Below, in pieces: positions 44,599-51,919 of a DNA stretch of 64,000 nucleotides. Each line of letters opens with the position of its first letter. Within the stretch, counting starts at the first letter, position 1. The stretch is taken from the NCBI GenBank assembly GCA_030146915.1, contig JASLAT010000034.1:124001-188000 (forward strand), written 5' to 3'. A program made the translations under genes and the position numbers. The DNA comes from Tissierellales bacterium. Lineage in GTDB: Bacteria; Bacillota; Clostridia; Tissierellales; Tissierellaceae. The notes under the pieces are model-generated. The model saw only the letters and a program-made list of their open reading frames with translations, had not been told where the DNA came from and made no database searches.

Positions 44599-45369
44599 AT
44601 GAAAAAGATGACTAGAGTAGAAAGAAAAAAAAGAAATAAAAAGATAGTATTAATTATTTTTTTATCATTACTACTAATTACTCTAATATTCCAAATAATG
44701 AAAAGGGTTAAATTTTTCAATATTAATTTAATAAAAGTAACAGGAAATAAAGTTTTAACTGATAAAGAGATTATTGATTTATCAGAAATTAATATAGGTG
44801 ACAACATTTTTGATGTAAAGCTTTCTAAAGCTAAAAAAAATATTGCGGAAAGTCCTTATGTTAAAGAAGTCAGAAGTAGAAGAGTTTATCCAGCTAGAGT
44901 TAACCTTCATGTTGTTGAAAGAGATGAAAGTTTTAAAATTCCATATAAAGGAGAAACGATGGTTTTAGTTGATAGACAAGGTAGAATATTGAAGCTAGGA
45001 AAACCGGCTGGAGAAGAAGCTATATTATTAAAGAGTATAAAAATAGATGAGGAAATAGTTAATGGTGATATAGGTAAAAGTATAAAGCTATTTATAAAGA
45101 ATAAGAATGTGATTGATTTTTTTGAGTATGATTCTAAAGATCAACTTTTAACTTATATTAAGGAAATAGACTTAAAAAAGAATGATATAACTATAACTTT
45201 AAAAGAAGGTCAAGTAGTTGACTTTGGAGGATATAATGATATGGACTATAAGTTCAGATTACTTTCTGAGACCTTTAAGTATATAAAAAAAGATCAGATA
45301 GCTTTTAGTAGAATAATTATGAATAGAGGAGATAACCCTATTATCATTAGGGATAAGGAGGGAGGATAA
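44599..45369 (+). CDS. ftsQ: cell-division protein FtsQ/DivIB
   Basis: A 256-residue bitopic membrane protein: a basic cytoplasmic tail, one membrane helix (IVLIIFLSLLLITLIFQIM, about 16-34), a POTRA domain (FNINLIKVTGNKVLTDKEII, then VKEVRSRRVYPARVNLHVVE), and the beta domain ending with FSRIIMNRGDNP. It scaffolds FtsL and DivIC at the septum. The start has TGGAGTGATTAG. The next gene begins one base after its stop, so the two are coupled. Confidence 0.88.
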   Translation: MKKMTRVERKKRNKKIVLIIFLSLLLITLIFQIMKRVKFFNINLIKVTGNKVLTDKEIIDLSEINIGDNIFDVKLSKAKKNIAESPYVKEVRSRRVYPARVNLHVVERDESFKIPYKGETMVLVDRQGRILKLGKPAGEEAILLKSIKIDEEIVNGDIGKSIKLFIKNKNVIDFFEYDSKDQLLTYIKEIDLKKNDITITLKEGQVVDFGGYNDMDYKFRLLSETFKYIKKDQIAFSRIIMNRGDNPIIIRDKEGG

Positions 45370-46098
45370 TTGGAAAATAAAAAAGAGTTATTAGCTATGG
45401 TGATTGTTTCAATTTTCCTAGGTATAATTCTCTCAATACAATTTAAGACGGTTAATAAAACTGTAGGAGAAGGTGTTTTACCAACTCAGCGTTCTCAACA
45501 ACTAGCTTTAGAATTAAAAAAAGTTCAAGCTGATAGGGAATCACAAGAAAAAAGAATTGAAGAATTAGAAGAGAAAATATCTCAATATGAAAAAGGGGAA
45601 GTAGATAAAAGCACATATGCTGAAAATATATATAATGATATGCAAAAGTATAGAAGTTTGGCAGGATATTTAGATATGGAAGGTCCTGGCATTGTTATGG
45701 AAATAAGTGATCCTGATATAGAGGTACAATTTGGAAACGAATTTTATTTAATAGATCAACTAGATTATATTTTACAGACGATATCTATTTTAAATGCAGC
45801 AGATGCGGAAGCAATATCAGTTAATGATCAAAGATACACATCTTTTACAGAGATAGAAAGAGCAGGAGATCATATAATGATTAATGGTGTGCCTACAAAT
45901 ACTCCTATAGTTATAAAAGCAATAGGGGATCCAGATACATTAGAGTCCGCTCTTAATATAAAACATGGTATAGTAGATGTACTGAGATATTCAGATTATT
46001 CTGTACAAGTAAAGAAAGAAAATATTGTAGAAGTATCTAAGTCTAAAAAGATGAAAGAATTAATATACTCTAAACCTGTAGAAGACACTGGGAATTAG
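45370..46098 (+). CDS. DUF881 membrane protein, first of a tandem pair
   Basis: A 242-residue DUF881 family protein: an N-terminal membrane helix (LLAMVIVSIFLGIILSIQF), a coiled-coil stretch (about 45-85, VQADRESQEKRIEELEEKI), and the DUF881 core with GPGIVMEISDPD, DAEAISVNDQRYTSFTEI and PIVIKAIGDPDTLESAL. Function is unknown; such genes commonly lie between ftsQ and ftsZ in Clostridia, which implies a link to division. It starts at a TTG behind GGAGG, directly after ftsQ. Confidence 0.87.
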   Translation: MENKKELLAMVIVSIFLGIILSIQFKTVNKTVGEGVLPTQRSQQLALELKKVQADRESQEKRIEELEEKISQYEKGEVDKSTYAENIYNDMQKYRSLAGYLDMEGPGIVMEISDPDIEVQFGNEFYLIDQLDYILQTISILNAADAEAISVNDQRYTSFTEIERAGDHIMINGVPTNTPIVIKAIGDPDTLESALNIKHGIVDVLRYSDYSVQVKKENIVEVSKSKKMKELIYSKPVEDTGN

Positions 46099-46107
46099 GT
46101 GGTAAAC

Positions 46108-46836
46108 ATGAGAAGAGAACCTAAATATATAATATTATTATTTAGTATAATTTTAGGTATTATAATATCATTTCAATTTAAGGGTAAAATAGACATGTAT
46201 GTTCCAGTAACCTTGAACTCACTTCAAGATACTAAGAAAGAAATAGATATGATTAAGAAAGAAATGGAAGAGTTAGATAAGCTAGAAAAAAGTAAAAAGC
46301 AAGAATTGGATAAGTTAGAAAAACTTTTAGACTCAGATGAGGATATATTAGAGTCCATGGAGTCTGATATTTTAAAAAACAAAATATTAGCGGGTGTAAC
46401 AACTCTAAAAGGTCCAGGAATTATAATTTCTCTTTATGATAATGATGAAGAGCGAGGAATAGATTATGAGTATGATATAAATGATGATATTATACATGAT
46501 ATAGATATTTTAAATATTATAAACGATTTAAAAATAGCAGGTGCAGAGGCTATAAGTGTTAATAATCAAAGAGTTTTATCAAATTCAGAAGTATTTTGTG
46601 GTGGTCCAACTATAATAATAAATGAAAGAAGCTCTAGCCCACCATTTATTATAAAAGCAATAGGGGATCCAACTTTATTAAATGCTTCCGTTACAGCACC
46701 AGGAACTTATGGTGATAGTTTAAAAAATGGTATGGGTAAAGGACTGGAAACTAGCATGGAAGATATAGTAACTGTTGAAGGTTATAAAAAGATATCAAAC
46801 TTTCGCTACGCTAGACCTAAGACTAAGGAGGGTTAA
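46108..46836 (+). CDS. DUF881 membrane protein, second of a tandem pair
   Basis: A second DUF881 protein of 242 residues, paralogous to the one before it: an N-terminal helix (YIILLFSIILGIIISFQF), a longer coiled coil (DMIKKEMEELDKLEKSKKQE and onward, about 50-85), then GPGIIISLYDND, GAEAISVNNQRVLSNSEV and PFIIKAIGDPTLLNASV. The start is the ATG five bases after AGGTGG; a GTG nine bases upstream lies inside that ribosome binding site. Neighbours are the same division genes. Function is not established. Confidence 0.86.
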   Translation: MRREPKYIILLFSIILGIIISFQFKGKIDMYVPVTLNSLQDTKKEIDMIKKEMEELDKLEKSKKQELDKLEKLLDSDEDILESMESDILKNKILAGVTTLKGPGIIISLYDNDEERGIDYEYDINDDIIHDIDILNIINDLKIAGAEAISVNNQRVLSNSEVFCGGPTIIINERSSSPPFIIKAIGDPTLLNASVTAPGTYGDSLKNGMGKGLETSMEDIVTVEGYKKISNFRYARPKTKEG

Positions 46837-47178
46837 ATGTTTTTTGCGGTTATTGGTATTTTAATAGGAGCAGTTATAGGTTTTTTATTGCCTTTTACTT
46901 ATAACACAGCCTATTCTTTATATATATCAGTTGCAATATTAGCTTGTTTAGACTCTGTATTTGGTGGAGTTAGAGCTAATTTAGATGGCAACTTTAATTT
47001 AGAAATATTTATATCTGGTTTTTTCGGTAATGCAATATTAGCTGCATTTTTAGCATATTTAGGAGATAGGTTAGGAGTTCCCTTATATTATGCAGCTATA
47101 TTTACATTTGGAAATAGGTTATTTGAAAACTTTGGGAAAATCAGAAGGAATCTTTTAAATAAGAGTAAAAAGGACTAA
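46837..47178 (+). CDS. sbp: small basic protein (DUF1290)
   Basis: A 113-residue integral membrane protein with three hydrophobic segments (FFAVIGILIGAVIGFLLPF, SLYISVAILACLDSVFGGV, AILAAFLAYLGDRLGVPL), matching the DUF1290 family, called Sbp in Bacillus. The motif LACLDSVFGGVRA is typical. Its gene usually follows the DUF881 genes and precedes ftsZ, as here. Function is unknown but its genome position ties it to division. The start has AAGGAGGGTTAA. Confidence 0.88.
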   Translation: MFFAVIGILIGAVIGFLLPFTYNTAYSLYISVAILACLDSVFGGVRANLDGNFNLEIFISGFFGNAILAAFLAYLGDRLGVPLYYAAIFTFGNRLFENFGKIRRNLLNKSKKD

Positions 47179-47227
47179 ATAGCTAACTGGCTAGTATGCA
47201 GTTATATAATATTAGGAGGAGATAAGT

Positions 47228-48367
47228 ATGTTTGATATTGATTTAGATTTTAATGAATATGCTAAGATCAAAGTAATAGGTGTAGGCGGTGGAGGAAACA
47301 ATGCTGTTAATCGAATGATTGAATCAGGTGTAAGGGGTATAGAATTTATAGCTGTTAACACTGATAAACAAGCTTTGAACTCTTCTAGAGCAGATGTAAA
47401 ATTACAAATTGGAGATAAACTTACAAAAGGGCTAGGTGCAGGAGCTAACCCGGATATAGGTACTAAGGCTGCTGAAGAAAGTAGAAATGACATATCAGAA
47501 GAACTTCAGGGTGCAGATATGATATTCATTACTGCTGGTATGGGTGGAGGAACAGGAACTGGTGCAGCTCCAGTTGTTGCGGAAATCGCTAAAGAGTTGG
47601 GTATACTAACTGTAGGAGTAGTTACAAAACCTTTTACATTTGAAGGTGCAAGAAGAAACAAACATGCAGACAGTGGTATAAAAGTTTTAAAAGAACAAGT
47701 AGATACTTTAGTTATCATACCAAATGACCGATTACTACAAGTAGCAGATAAGAAAACAACTATGGTGGATGCATTCTTAATGGCAGATGAGGTTTTAAAA
47801 CAAGGTATACAAGGTATATCAGATTTAATAGCTGTTCCAAATTTAATTAACCTTGACTTTGCTGACGTTCAAACTATCATGCAAAATCAAGGAATAGCAC
47901 ATATGGGTATAGGACAAGCAGGAGGAGATAATAGGGCAGCAGATGCAGCTAAAGAAGCTATAAGCTCACCACTGCTTGAAACTTCTATTGAAGGTGCTAA
48001 CTCAGTACTTTTAAATATAACTGGTGGAGAAGACTTAGGAATATTTGAAGTTAACGAGGCAGCAGATTTAATAAAATCAGCTGTAGATACAGAAGCTAAT
48101 ATAATTTTTGGAGCAGGAATTGATAAATCACTAAATGATGAAATAAAAATAACTGTAATTGCAACAGGATTTTCTCAGGATGCTATAGATAAACAAGGAA
48201 CATCTAAAAGGGTTAAAGTAGAAGAGAAAGTTGAAAAGAAAAAAGATATTAATGAAGATGTTAAAGAACCTGAAGCTAATAATGATGTAGAAGAAGTAGA
48301 GGATAATGAAGATGAAGAAGATAATTTAGATATTCCTGTATTCTTAAGGAGAAGAAATAGAAGATAG
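47228..48367 (+). CDS. ftsZ: cell-division GTPase FtsZ
   Basis: FtsZ polymerises into the division ring. The 379 residues have the GTP-binding VIGVGGGGNNAVNRMI, the tubulin signature AGMGGGTGTGAAPVVA (about 104-119), the T7 loop NLDFADVQTIM, an acidic variable linker (residues 320-365), and the conserved C-terminal peptide DIPVFLRRRNRR, which binds FtsA, SepF or ZapA partners. The start has TTAGGAGGAGATAAGT. ftsA does not precede it, and so SepF or another protein probably anchors the ring; this is inference. nrdR follows after 14 bases. Confidence 0.97.
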   Translation: MFDIDLDFNEYAKIKVIGVGGGGNNAVNRMIESGVRGIEFIAVNTDKQALNSSRADVKLQIGDKLTKGLGAGANPDIGTKAAEESRNDISEELQGADMIFITAGMGGGTGTGAAPVVAEIAKELGILTVGVVTKPFTFEGARRNKHADSGIKVLKEQVDTLVIIPNDRLLQVADKKTTMVDAFLMADEVLKQGIQGISDLIAVPNLINLDFADVQTIMQNQGIAHMGIGQAGGDNRAADAAKEAISSPLLETSIEGANSVLLNITGGEDLGIFEVNEAADLIKSAVDTEANIIFGAGIDKSLNDEIKITVIATGFSQDAIDKQGTSKRVKVEEKVEKKKDINEDVKEPEANNDVEEVEDNEDEEDNLDIPVFLRRRNRR

Positions 48368-48381
48368 CATGAGGTGATAGT

Positions 48382-48837
48382 ATGAAATGTCCATACTGTT
48401 TTTATAAGGATTCTAAGGTAGTAGATTCAAGACCCACAGAAGAAGGGGAGTCTATAAGAAGAAGAAGAGAGTGTACTCAATGTGGGAAAAGATTTACTAC
48501 CTATGAAAAGATTGAAGAGATTCCTATAAGAGTTATAAAAAAAGATGGAAATAGACAAGCTTATGATAGAAATAAAATAATCAGGGGTATAGTTAGATCT
48601 TGTGAAAAAAGACCAGTAACAACGGATCAAATTGAAAGTATGGTTGATGATATAGAAAAAACTATATTCAATTCTTTGGAAAAAGAGATAACATCTGTAG
48701 AAATTGGAGAATTAGTTATGAAAAAGTTAAAATCAGTCGATGAAGTATCATATGTTAGATTTGCATCTGTCTACAGACAATTTAAAGACTTAAATTCTTT
48801 TATGGAGGAGTTAAAAAAGATCTTAAATGAAAACTAA
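48382..48837 (+). CDS. nrdR: transcriptional repressor NrdR
   Basis: NrdR represses ribonucleotide reductase genes in response to ATP/dATP. The 151 residues contain the N-terminal zinc ribbon with Cys3, Cys6, Cys31 and Cys34 (MKCPYCFYKD, CTQCGKRFTTYE) and the ATP cone domain (VIKKDGNRQAYDRNKIIRGI). Length is typical. The start has GAGGTGATAGT. Its 3' end overlaps the start of the sigma-54 activator gene by 11 bases. Confidence 0.95.
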   Translation: MKCPYCFYKDSKVVDSRPTEEGESIRRRRECTQCGKRFTTYEKIEEIPIRVIKKDGNRQAYDRNKIIRGIVRSCEKRPVTTDQIESMVDDIEKTIFNSLEKEITSVEIGELVMKKLKSVDEVSYVRFASVYRQFKDLNSFMEELKKILNEN

Positions 48838-50275
48838 AAAAAATTATTGTAATAATATAGATATGAAATTAAAATCTTCTATATTGCAAAATATTTTGCG
48901 GTATTCACCAGTTGGTATTCATTGTATAGATAATAATTATAATACTATAGTATATAATAAAACCATGGCAGACTTGGAAGGTTTAAGTATGGAAAAAGTC
49001 TTAAATAAGGATATTTTAGAGGTTTTTCCTAGCCTAACAGAAGAATCTTCAACCTTAATAAAAGTTTTAAAATCTGGAGAAGAGATAATAAATAGAATCC
49101 AAAGCTATACTAATATAAAAGGAAAGGAAATAACTACTATAAATAGCACGATTCCTTTAACTAATATCGATGGAGAAATAATTGGATCTATGGAAATATC
49201 TAATAATATGACTCATATTAAGGAAATGTCTGATAAATTAGTAGCTCTTCAGAAAGAGGTTCAATGGAAAAATAGTAAAAAAGAAAGTTTTAATAAATAT
49301 ACTTTAGATGACTTAATAGGAGAGGACGAAAGATTCTTAAATGTTAAAAGGATAGCAAAATTAGCAGGCGAATCTAGTTCTAGTGTTTTGATATATGGTG
49401 AAACCGGAACAGGAAAGGAGTTAGTAGCTCAGAGTATACACTACTCTGGAAGTAGAAGGTATGGTCCTTTTATTGCCCAAAACTGTGCTGCTATACCAGA
49501 TACTTTATTAGAAGGTCTTTTATTTGGAACAGAGAAAGGATCTTTTACAGGAGCTAAGACGACAGTTGGGATATTTGAGCAAGCTAATGGTGGAACATTA
49601 TTATTAGATGAGATAAACTCTATGTCTACAGACTTACAAGCAAAACTTTTAAGGGTTTTACAAGAAAACTACATAAGGAGAGTTGGTGGAAATAAAGATA
49701 TTCCTATAGATGTTAGAATTATCGCGACAACAAATCAGGAACCATTAGAAAGTGTTAGAAAAGGGATTATCAGAAAAGATTTATTTTATAGATTAAATGT
49801 AATATCTATTGTAATCCCTCTTTTGAAAAATAGACCTAAAGATATAAAATTGCTGAGCTATCATTTCATTGACAAATATAATGACAAACTTAATAAAAAT
49901 ATATCGTCCATATCCAATGATGTATTAGAATCTTTTTATAACTACGATTGGCCTGGAAATGTAAGGGAGTTAGAAAATGCAATAGAATCTGCAATGAATA
50001 TAGTATCTTTTGAAGATACAATGTTAAAAAAGGAGAATTTCCTAACAACTTTCAATATTATAAATACTGAGGAAGAGGGATTGATAGATATTAATCTAGA
50101 AAACACAAAATTACCAGTTTATCTTGAGACTTTAGAAAAAAACATTATAAAAAAATACTATAAGAACTATAATTATAATATTAGTCAAACTGCGAAGAAG
50201 TTGGGTATATCAAGACAATCTCTCCAGTATAAATTAGATAAATACGATTTACAGGCGCAAAAAACTTTGCAGTAA
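48827..50275 (+). CDS. sigma-54-dependent activator with PAS domain, likely regulator of the ornithine operon
   Basis: A 482-residue enhancer-binding protein. An N-terminal PAS domain (about 15-130, YSPVGIHCIDNNYNTIVYN) should sense a ligand. The AAA+ domain has Walker A GETGTGKE, the sigma-54 contact loop GSFTGA near residue 238 (a common variant of GAFTGA), Walker B GTLLLDEIN, and RRVGGNKDIPIDVRIIATTN. A Fis-type helix-turn-helix ends the protein (NISQTAKKLGISRQSLQYKL). It lies directly upstream of the ornithine genes, which have a sigma-54 promoter. The start is uncertain: the first ATG has no good ribosome binding site and an in-frame ATG follows 36 bases later. A GCAAA-N4-TTTGC palindrome lies in its 5' coding region. 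Confidence 0.92.
   Translation: MKTKKNYCNNIDMKLKSSILQNILRYSPVGIHCIDNNYNTIVYNKTMADLEGLSMEKVLNKDILEVFPSLTEESSTLIKVLKSGEEIINRIQSYTNIKGKEITTINSTIPLTNIDGEIIGSMEISNNMTHIKEMSDKLVALQKEVQWKNSKKESFNKYTLDDLIGEDERFLNVKRIAKLAGESSSSVLIYGETGTGKELVAQSIHYSGSRRYGPFIAQNCAAIPDTLLEGLLFGTEKGSFTGAKTTVGIFEQANGGTLLLDEINSMSTDLQAKLLRVLQENYIRRVGGNKDIPIDVRIIATTNQEPLESVRKGIIRKDLFYRLNVISIVIPLLKNRPKDIKLLSYHFIDKYNDKLNKNISSISNDVLESFYNYDWPGNVRELENAIESAMNIVSFEDTMLKKENFLTTFNIINTEEEGLIDINLENTKLPVYLETLEKNIIKKYYKNYNYNISQTAKKLGISRQSLQYKLDKYDLQAQKTLQ
48886..48899. promoter_or_regulatory. GCAAA-N4-TTTGC palindrome in 5' part of the activator gene
   Basis: GCAAAATATTTTGC is the same 14-bp pattern that occurs twice after the gene. It may allow the activator to bind its own gene. 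Confidence 0.45.
50257..50270. promoter_or_regulatory. GCAAA-N4-TTTGC palindrome, candidate enhancer site 1
   Basis: GCAAAAAACTTTGC lies at the 3' end of the activator gene, about 170 bp upstream of the ornithine -24 element. Its right arm is part of ACTTTGCAGT, which recurs as a direct repeat at 50334-50343. Confidence 0.55.
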
Positions 50276-50300
50276 TGCAAAAATATTTGCGTCTTTTTTT
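50275..50300 (+). terminator. terminator of the activator gene, overlapping candidate enhancer site 2
   Basis: ATGCAAA pairs with TTTGCGT across AATA and is followed by CTTTTTTT. The palindrome may therefore serve as a terminator, a protein site, or both. Confidence 0.6.
50277..50290. promoter_or_regulatory. GCAAA-N4-TTTGC palindrome, candidate enhancer site 2
   Basis: GCAAAAATATTTGC is centred 20 bp from site 1, close to two helical turns, so both would lie on one face of the DNA, as expected for a hexameric activator's paired sites. Confidence 0.55.
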
Positions 50301-50436
50301 AATATGTTTAATTAAATTAGCGTTAGAAATTATACTTTGCAGTTAATATAATATAAAAAGTTCAATAAGTTGCTAATAAATATCAATAAATGATAGGTTT
50401 TAAATTAAAATGTCAGAAAAGACAGAATATATGGAC

Positions 50437-50453
50437 TTGGCAAGTAACTTGCA
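50437..50453 (+). promoter_or_regulatory. sigma-54 (-24/-12) promoter of the ornithine operon
   Basis: TTGGCAAGTAACTTGCA fits the sigma-54 consensus TTGGCACG-N4-TTGCA with one difference in the core, and has the required 10 bases between GG and GC. Transcription would start near 50464, about 44 bases before ord. The 232-base gap between the activator gene and ord thus holds a terminator, candidate enhancer sites and this promoter. A CodY-like AAATGTCAGAAAAGA (11/15) is at 50408-50422. Confidence 0.85.
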
Positions 50454-50507
50454 TTATAATATAAGTGGATAGTGAATTAAATAAATTTTATTACAGGGGG
50501 TTTAACT

Positions 50508-51563
50508 ATGCAAAAGGAAAATGTTAAGGTTATTTTATGGGGATTTGGAGCTATGGGCTCTGGTATGGCAGATATTTTACTTAAGAAACAAGGGGTAGAA
50601 ATTGTTGGAGTTTGTGATATGCATCCAGAAAGAGTTAACAAAAGTATTTACGAATTATTGGATGTTGAACAAGGTGACAGAAAAGATGTAATAGTAGAAG
50701 AAGACGTATCAAAAGTTGTAACAAAAGGTGCAGCTGATATTGTACTACTAGCAACAGACTCTTTTGTAAAAGGAGCTTATGATAAAATTATTTATTGTTT
50801 AGAAAGAGGATTAAATGTAATAACTACAGCAGAGGAAATGGCTTTTCCACATGCTCAAGAACCAGAATTAGCAGATAAAATGAACAAGGTAGCAAAAGAA
50901 AATAATGTTACAGTGTTGGGTACTGGAATAAATCCAGGATTAATAATGGACCTATTAGTAGTTGTTCTAACTGGAGCTTGTGCAGATGTTGAAAGCATAA
51001 AAGCTACTAGAATAAATGATTTATCACCATTTGGCCCAGTTGTTATGGAGGGACAAGGTGTTGGTAATACTGTAGAAGAATTCGAAGAGAAGGTTAAAAA
51101 AGATGAATTAGATGGTCACGTAGGCTTCCCAGAATCAGTTATGATGATAGCAGATGCTTTAGGATGGGAATTAAGTAGAGAGACAGAATTAGAGAGAGCA
51201 CCTATAGTATCATCAGTATATAGAAAATCTCCACATGCTGAGGTACAAGAGGGAGATGTGGCAGGATGTAACATGAAGGGATACGGATATGTAAATGATG
51301 AATTAAAAATAGAAATGGTTCATCCACAACAAATAGAACCTCATTTAGAGGGAGTAGAAACTGGAGACTATATTGAGATTAAGGGTACACCTAATATAAA
51401 TATGGCTATTACTCCTGAAGTTCCTGGTGGAATAGGTACTATGGCTATGGTAGTAAATATGATACCAAATGTTATAAACTCAAGACCAGGTTTAAAAACA
51501 ATGATAGATCTTCCAGTTCCAAGAGCAATAATGGGAGATATGAGAAAATATATAGAAGATTAA
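50508..51563 (+). CDS. ord: 2,4-diaminopentanoate dehydrogenase
   Basis: Ord oxidatively deaminates (2R,4S)-2,4-diaminopentanoate to 2-amino-4-oxopentanoate, passing electrons to NAD(P)+, the step after the ornithine aminomutase. The 351 residues begin with a Rossmann loop, VILWGFGAMGSGMADILL, followed by GVCDMHPERV, and are related to dihydrodipicolinate reductase-like dehydrogenases. NPGLIMDLLVVVLTGAC and EVPGGIGTMAMVVNMIP are recognised blocks. The call rests on this fold together with the complete ornithine gene set that follows. The start has AGGGGGTTTAACT. It is the first gene after the sigma-54 promoter. Confidence 0.93.
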   Translation: MQKENVKVILWGFGAMGSGMADILLKKQGVEIVGVCDMHPERVNKSIYELLDVEQGDRKDVIVEEDVSKVVTKGAADIVLLATDSFVKGAYDKIIYCLERGLNVITTAEEMAFPHAQEPELADKMNKVAKENNVTVLGTGINPGLIMDLLVVVLTGACADVESIKATRINDLSPFGPVVMEGQGVGNTVEEFEEKVKKDELDGHVGFPESVMMIADALGWELSRETELERAPIVSSVYRKSPHAEVQEGDVAGCNMKGYGYVNDELKIEMVHPQQIEPHLEGVETGDYIEIKGTPNINMAITPEVPGGIGTMAMVVNMIPNVINSRPGLKTMIDLPVPRAIMGDMRKYIED

Positions 51564-51585
51564 TTTAAGCTAGGAGGTTACAATT

Positions 51586-51885
51586 ATGATGGCAAAAAAA
51601 GGGGATTGGGTGAGAATTCACTCAGTAGTTTTAAAAGTAGGAGAAAGAGCAAGTAATATACCAGAAGATACACAAAATGTTCCACTAGAAATGTGGGATA
51701 AAGGGTTTTTGATAAATGAAGAGGCAAAAGTAGGGGATGAGGTTGAAGTAGAAACTTATATAGGAAGAAAAGTTAAAGGGACTTTAGTTGAAATTAATCC
51801 TTATTACGAGCATGATTTCGGTAAGGCAGTACCAGAGTTACTATATATTGGTAGACAAGCTAGAGAGATACTTAGAGAAGACTAA
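51586..51885 (+). CDS. ortA: 2-amino-4-oxopentanoate thiolase, small subunit
   Basis: OrtA is the 99-residue small subunit of the thiolase that splits 2-amino-4-oxopentanoate with CoA to acetyl-CoA and alanine. It begins MMAKKGDWVRIHSVVLKVGE and contains WDKGFLINEEAKVGDEVEVE and ELLYIGRQAREIL; it is a small beta-rich protein without catalytic cofactors of its own. The call depends on size, sequence and its position between ord and ortB. The start has TAGGAGGTTAC. Confidence 0.9.
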   Translation: MMAKKGDWVRIHSVVLKVGERASNIPEDTQNVPLEMWDKGFLINEEAKVGDEVEVETYIGRKVKGTLVEINPYYEHDFGKAVPELLYIGRQAREILRED

Positions 51886-51919
51886 TTATTTAACTAATTA
51901 TACAAAGAGGTGGAAAATA

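Noticed and set aside
51788..51919. 44-codon N-terminal extension of ortB from an upstream ATG
   Set aside because: It lies mostly inside ortA in another frame, is unlike family N-termini, and a good ribosome binding site precedes the ATG at 51920.
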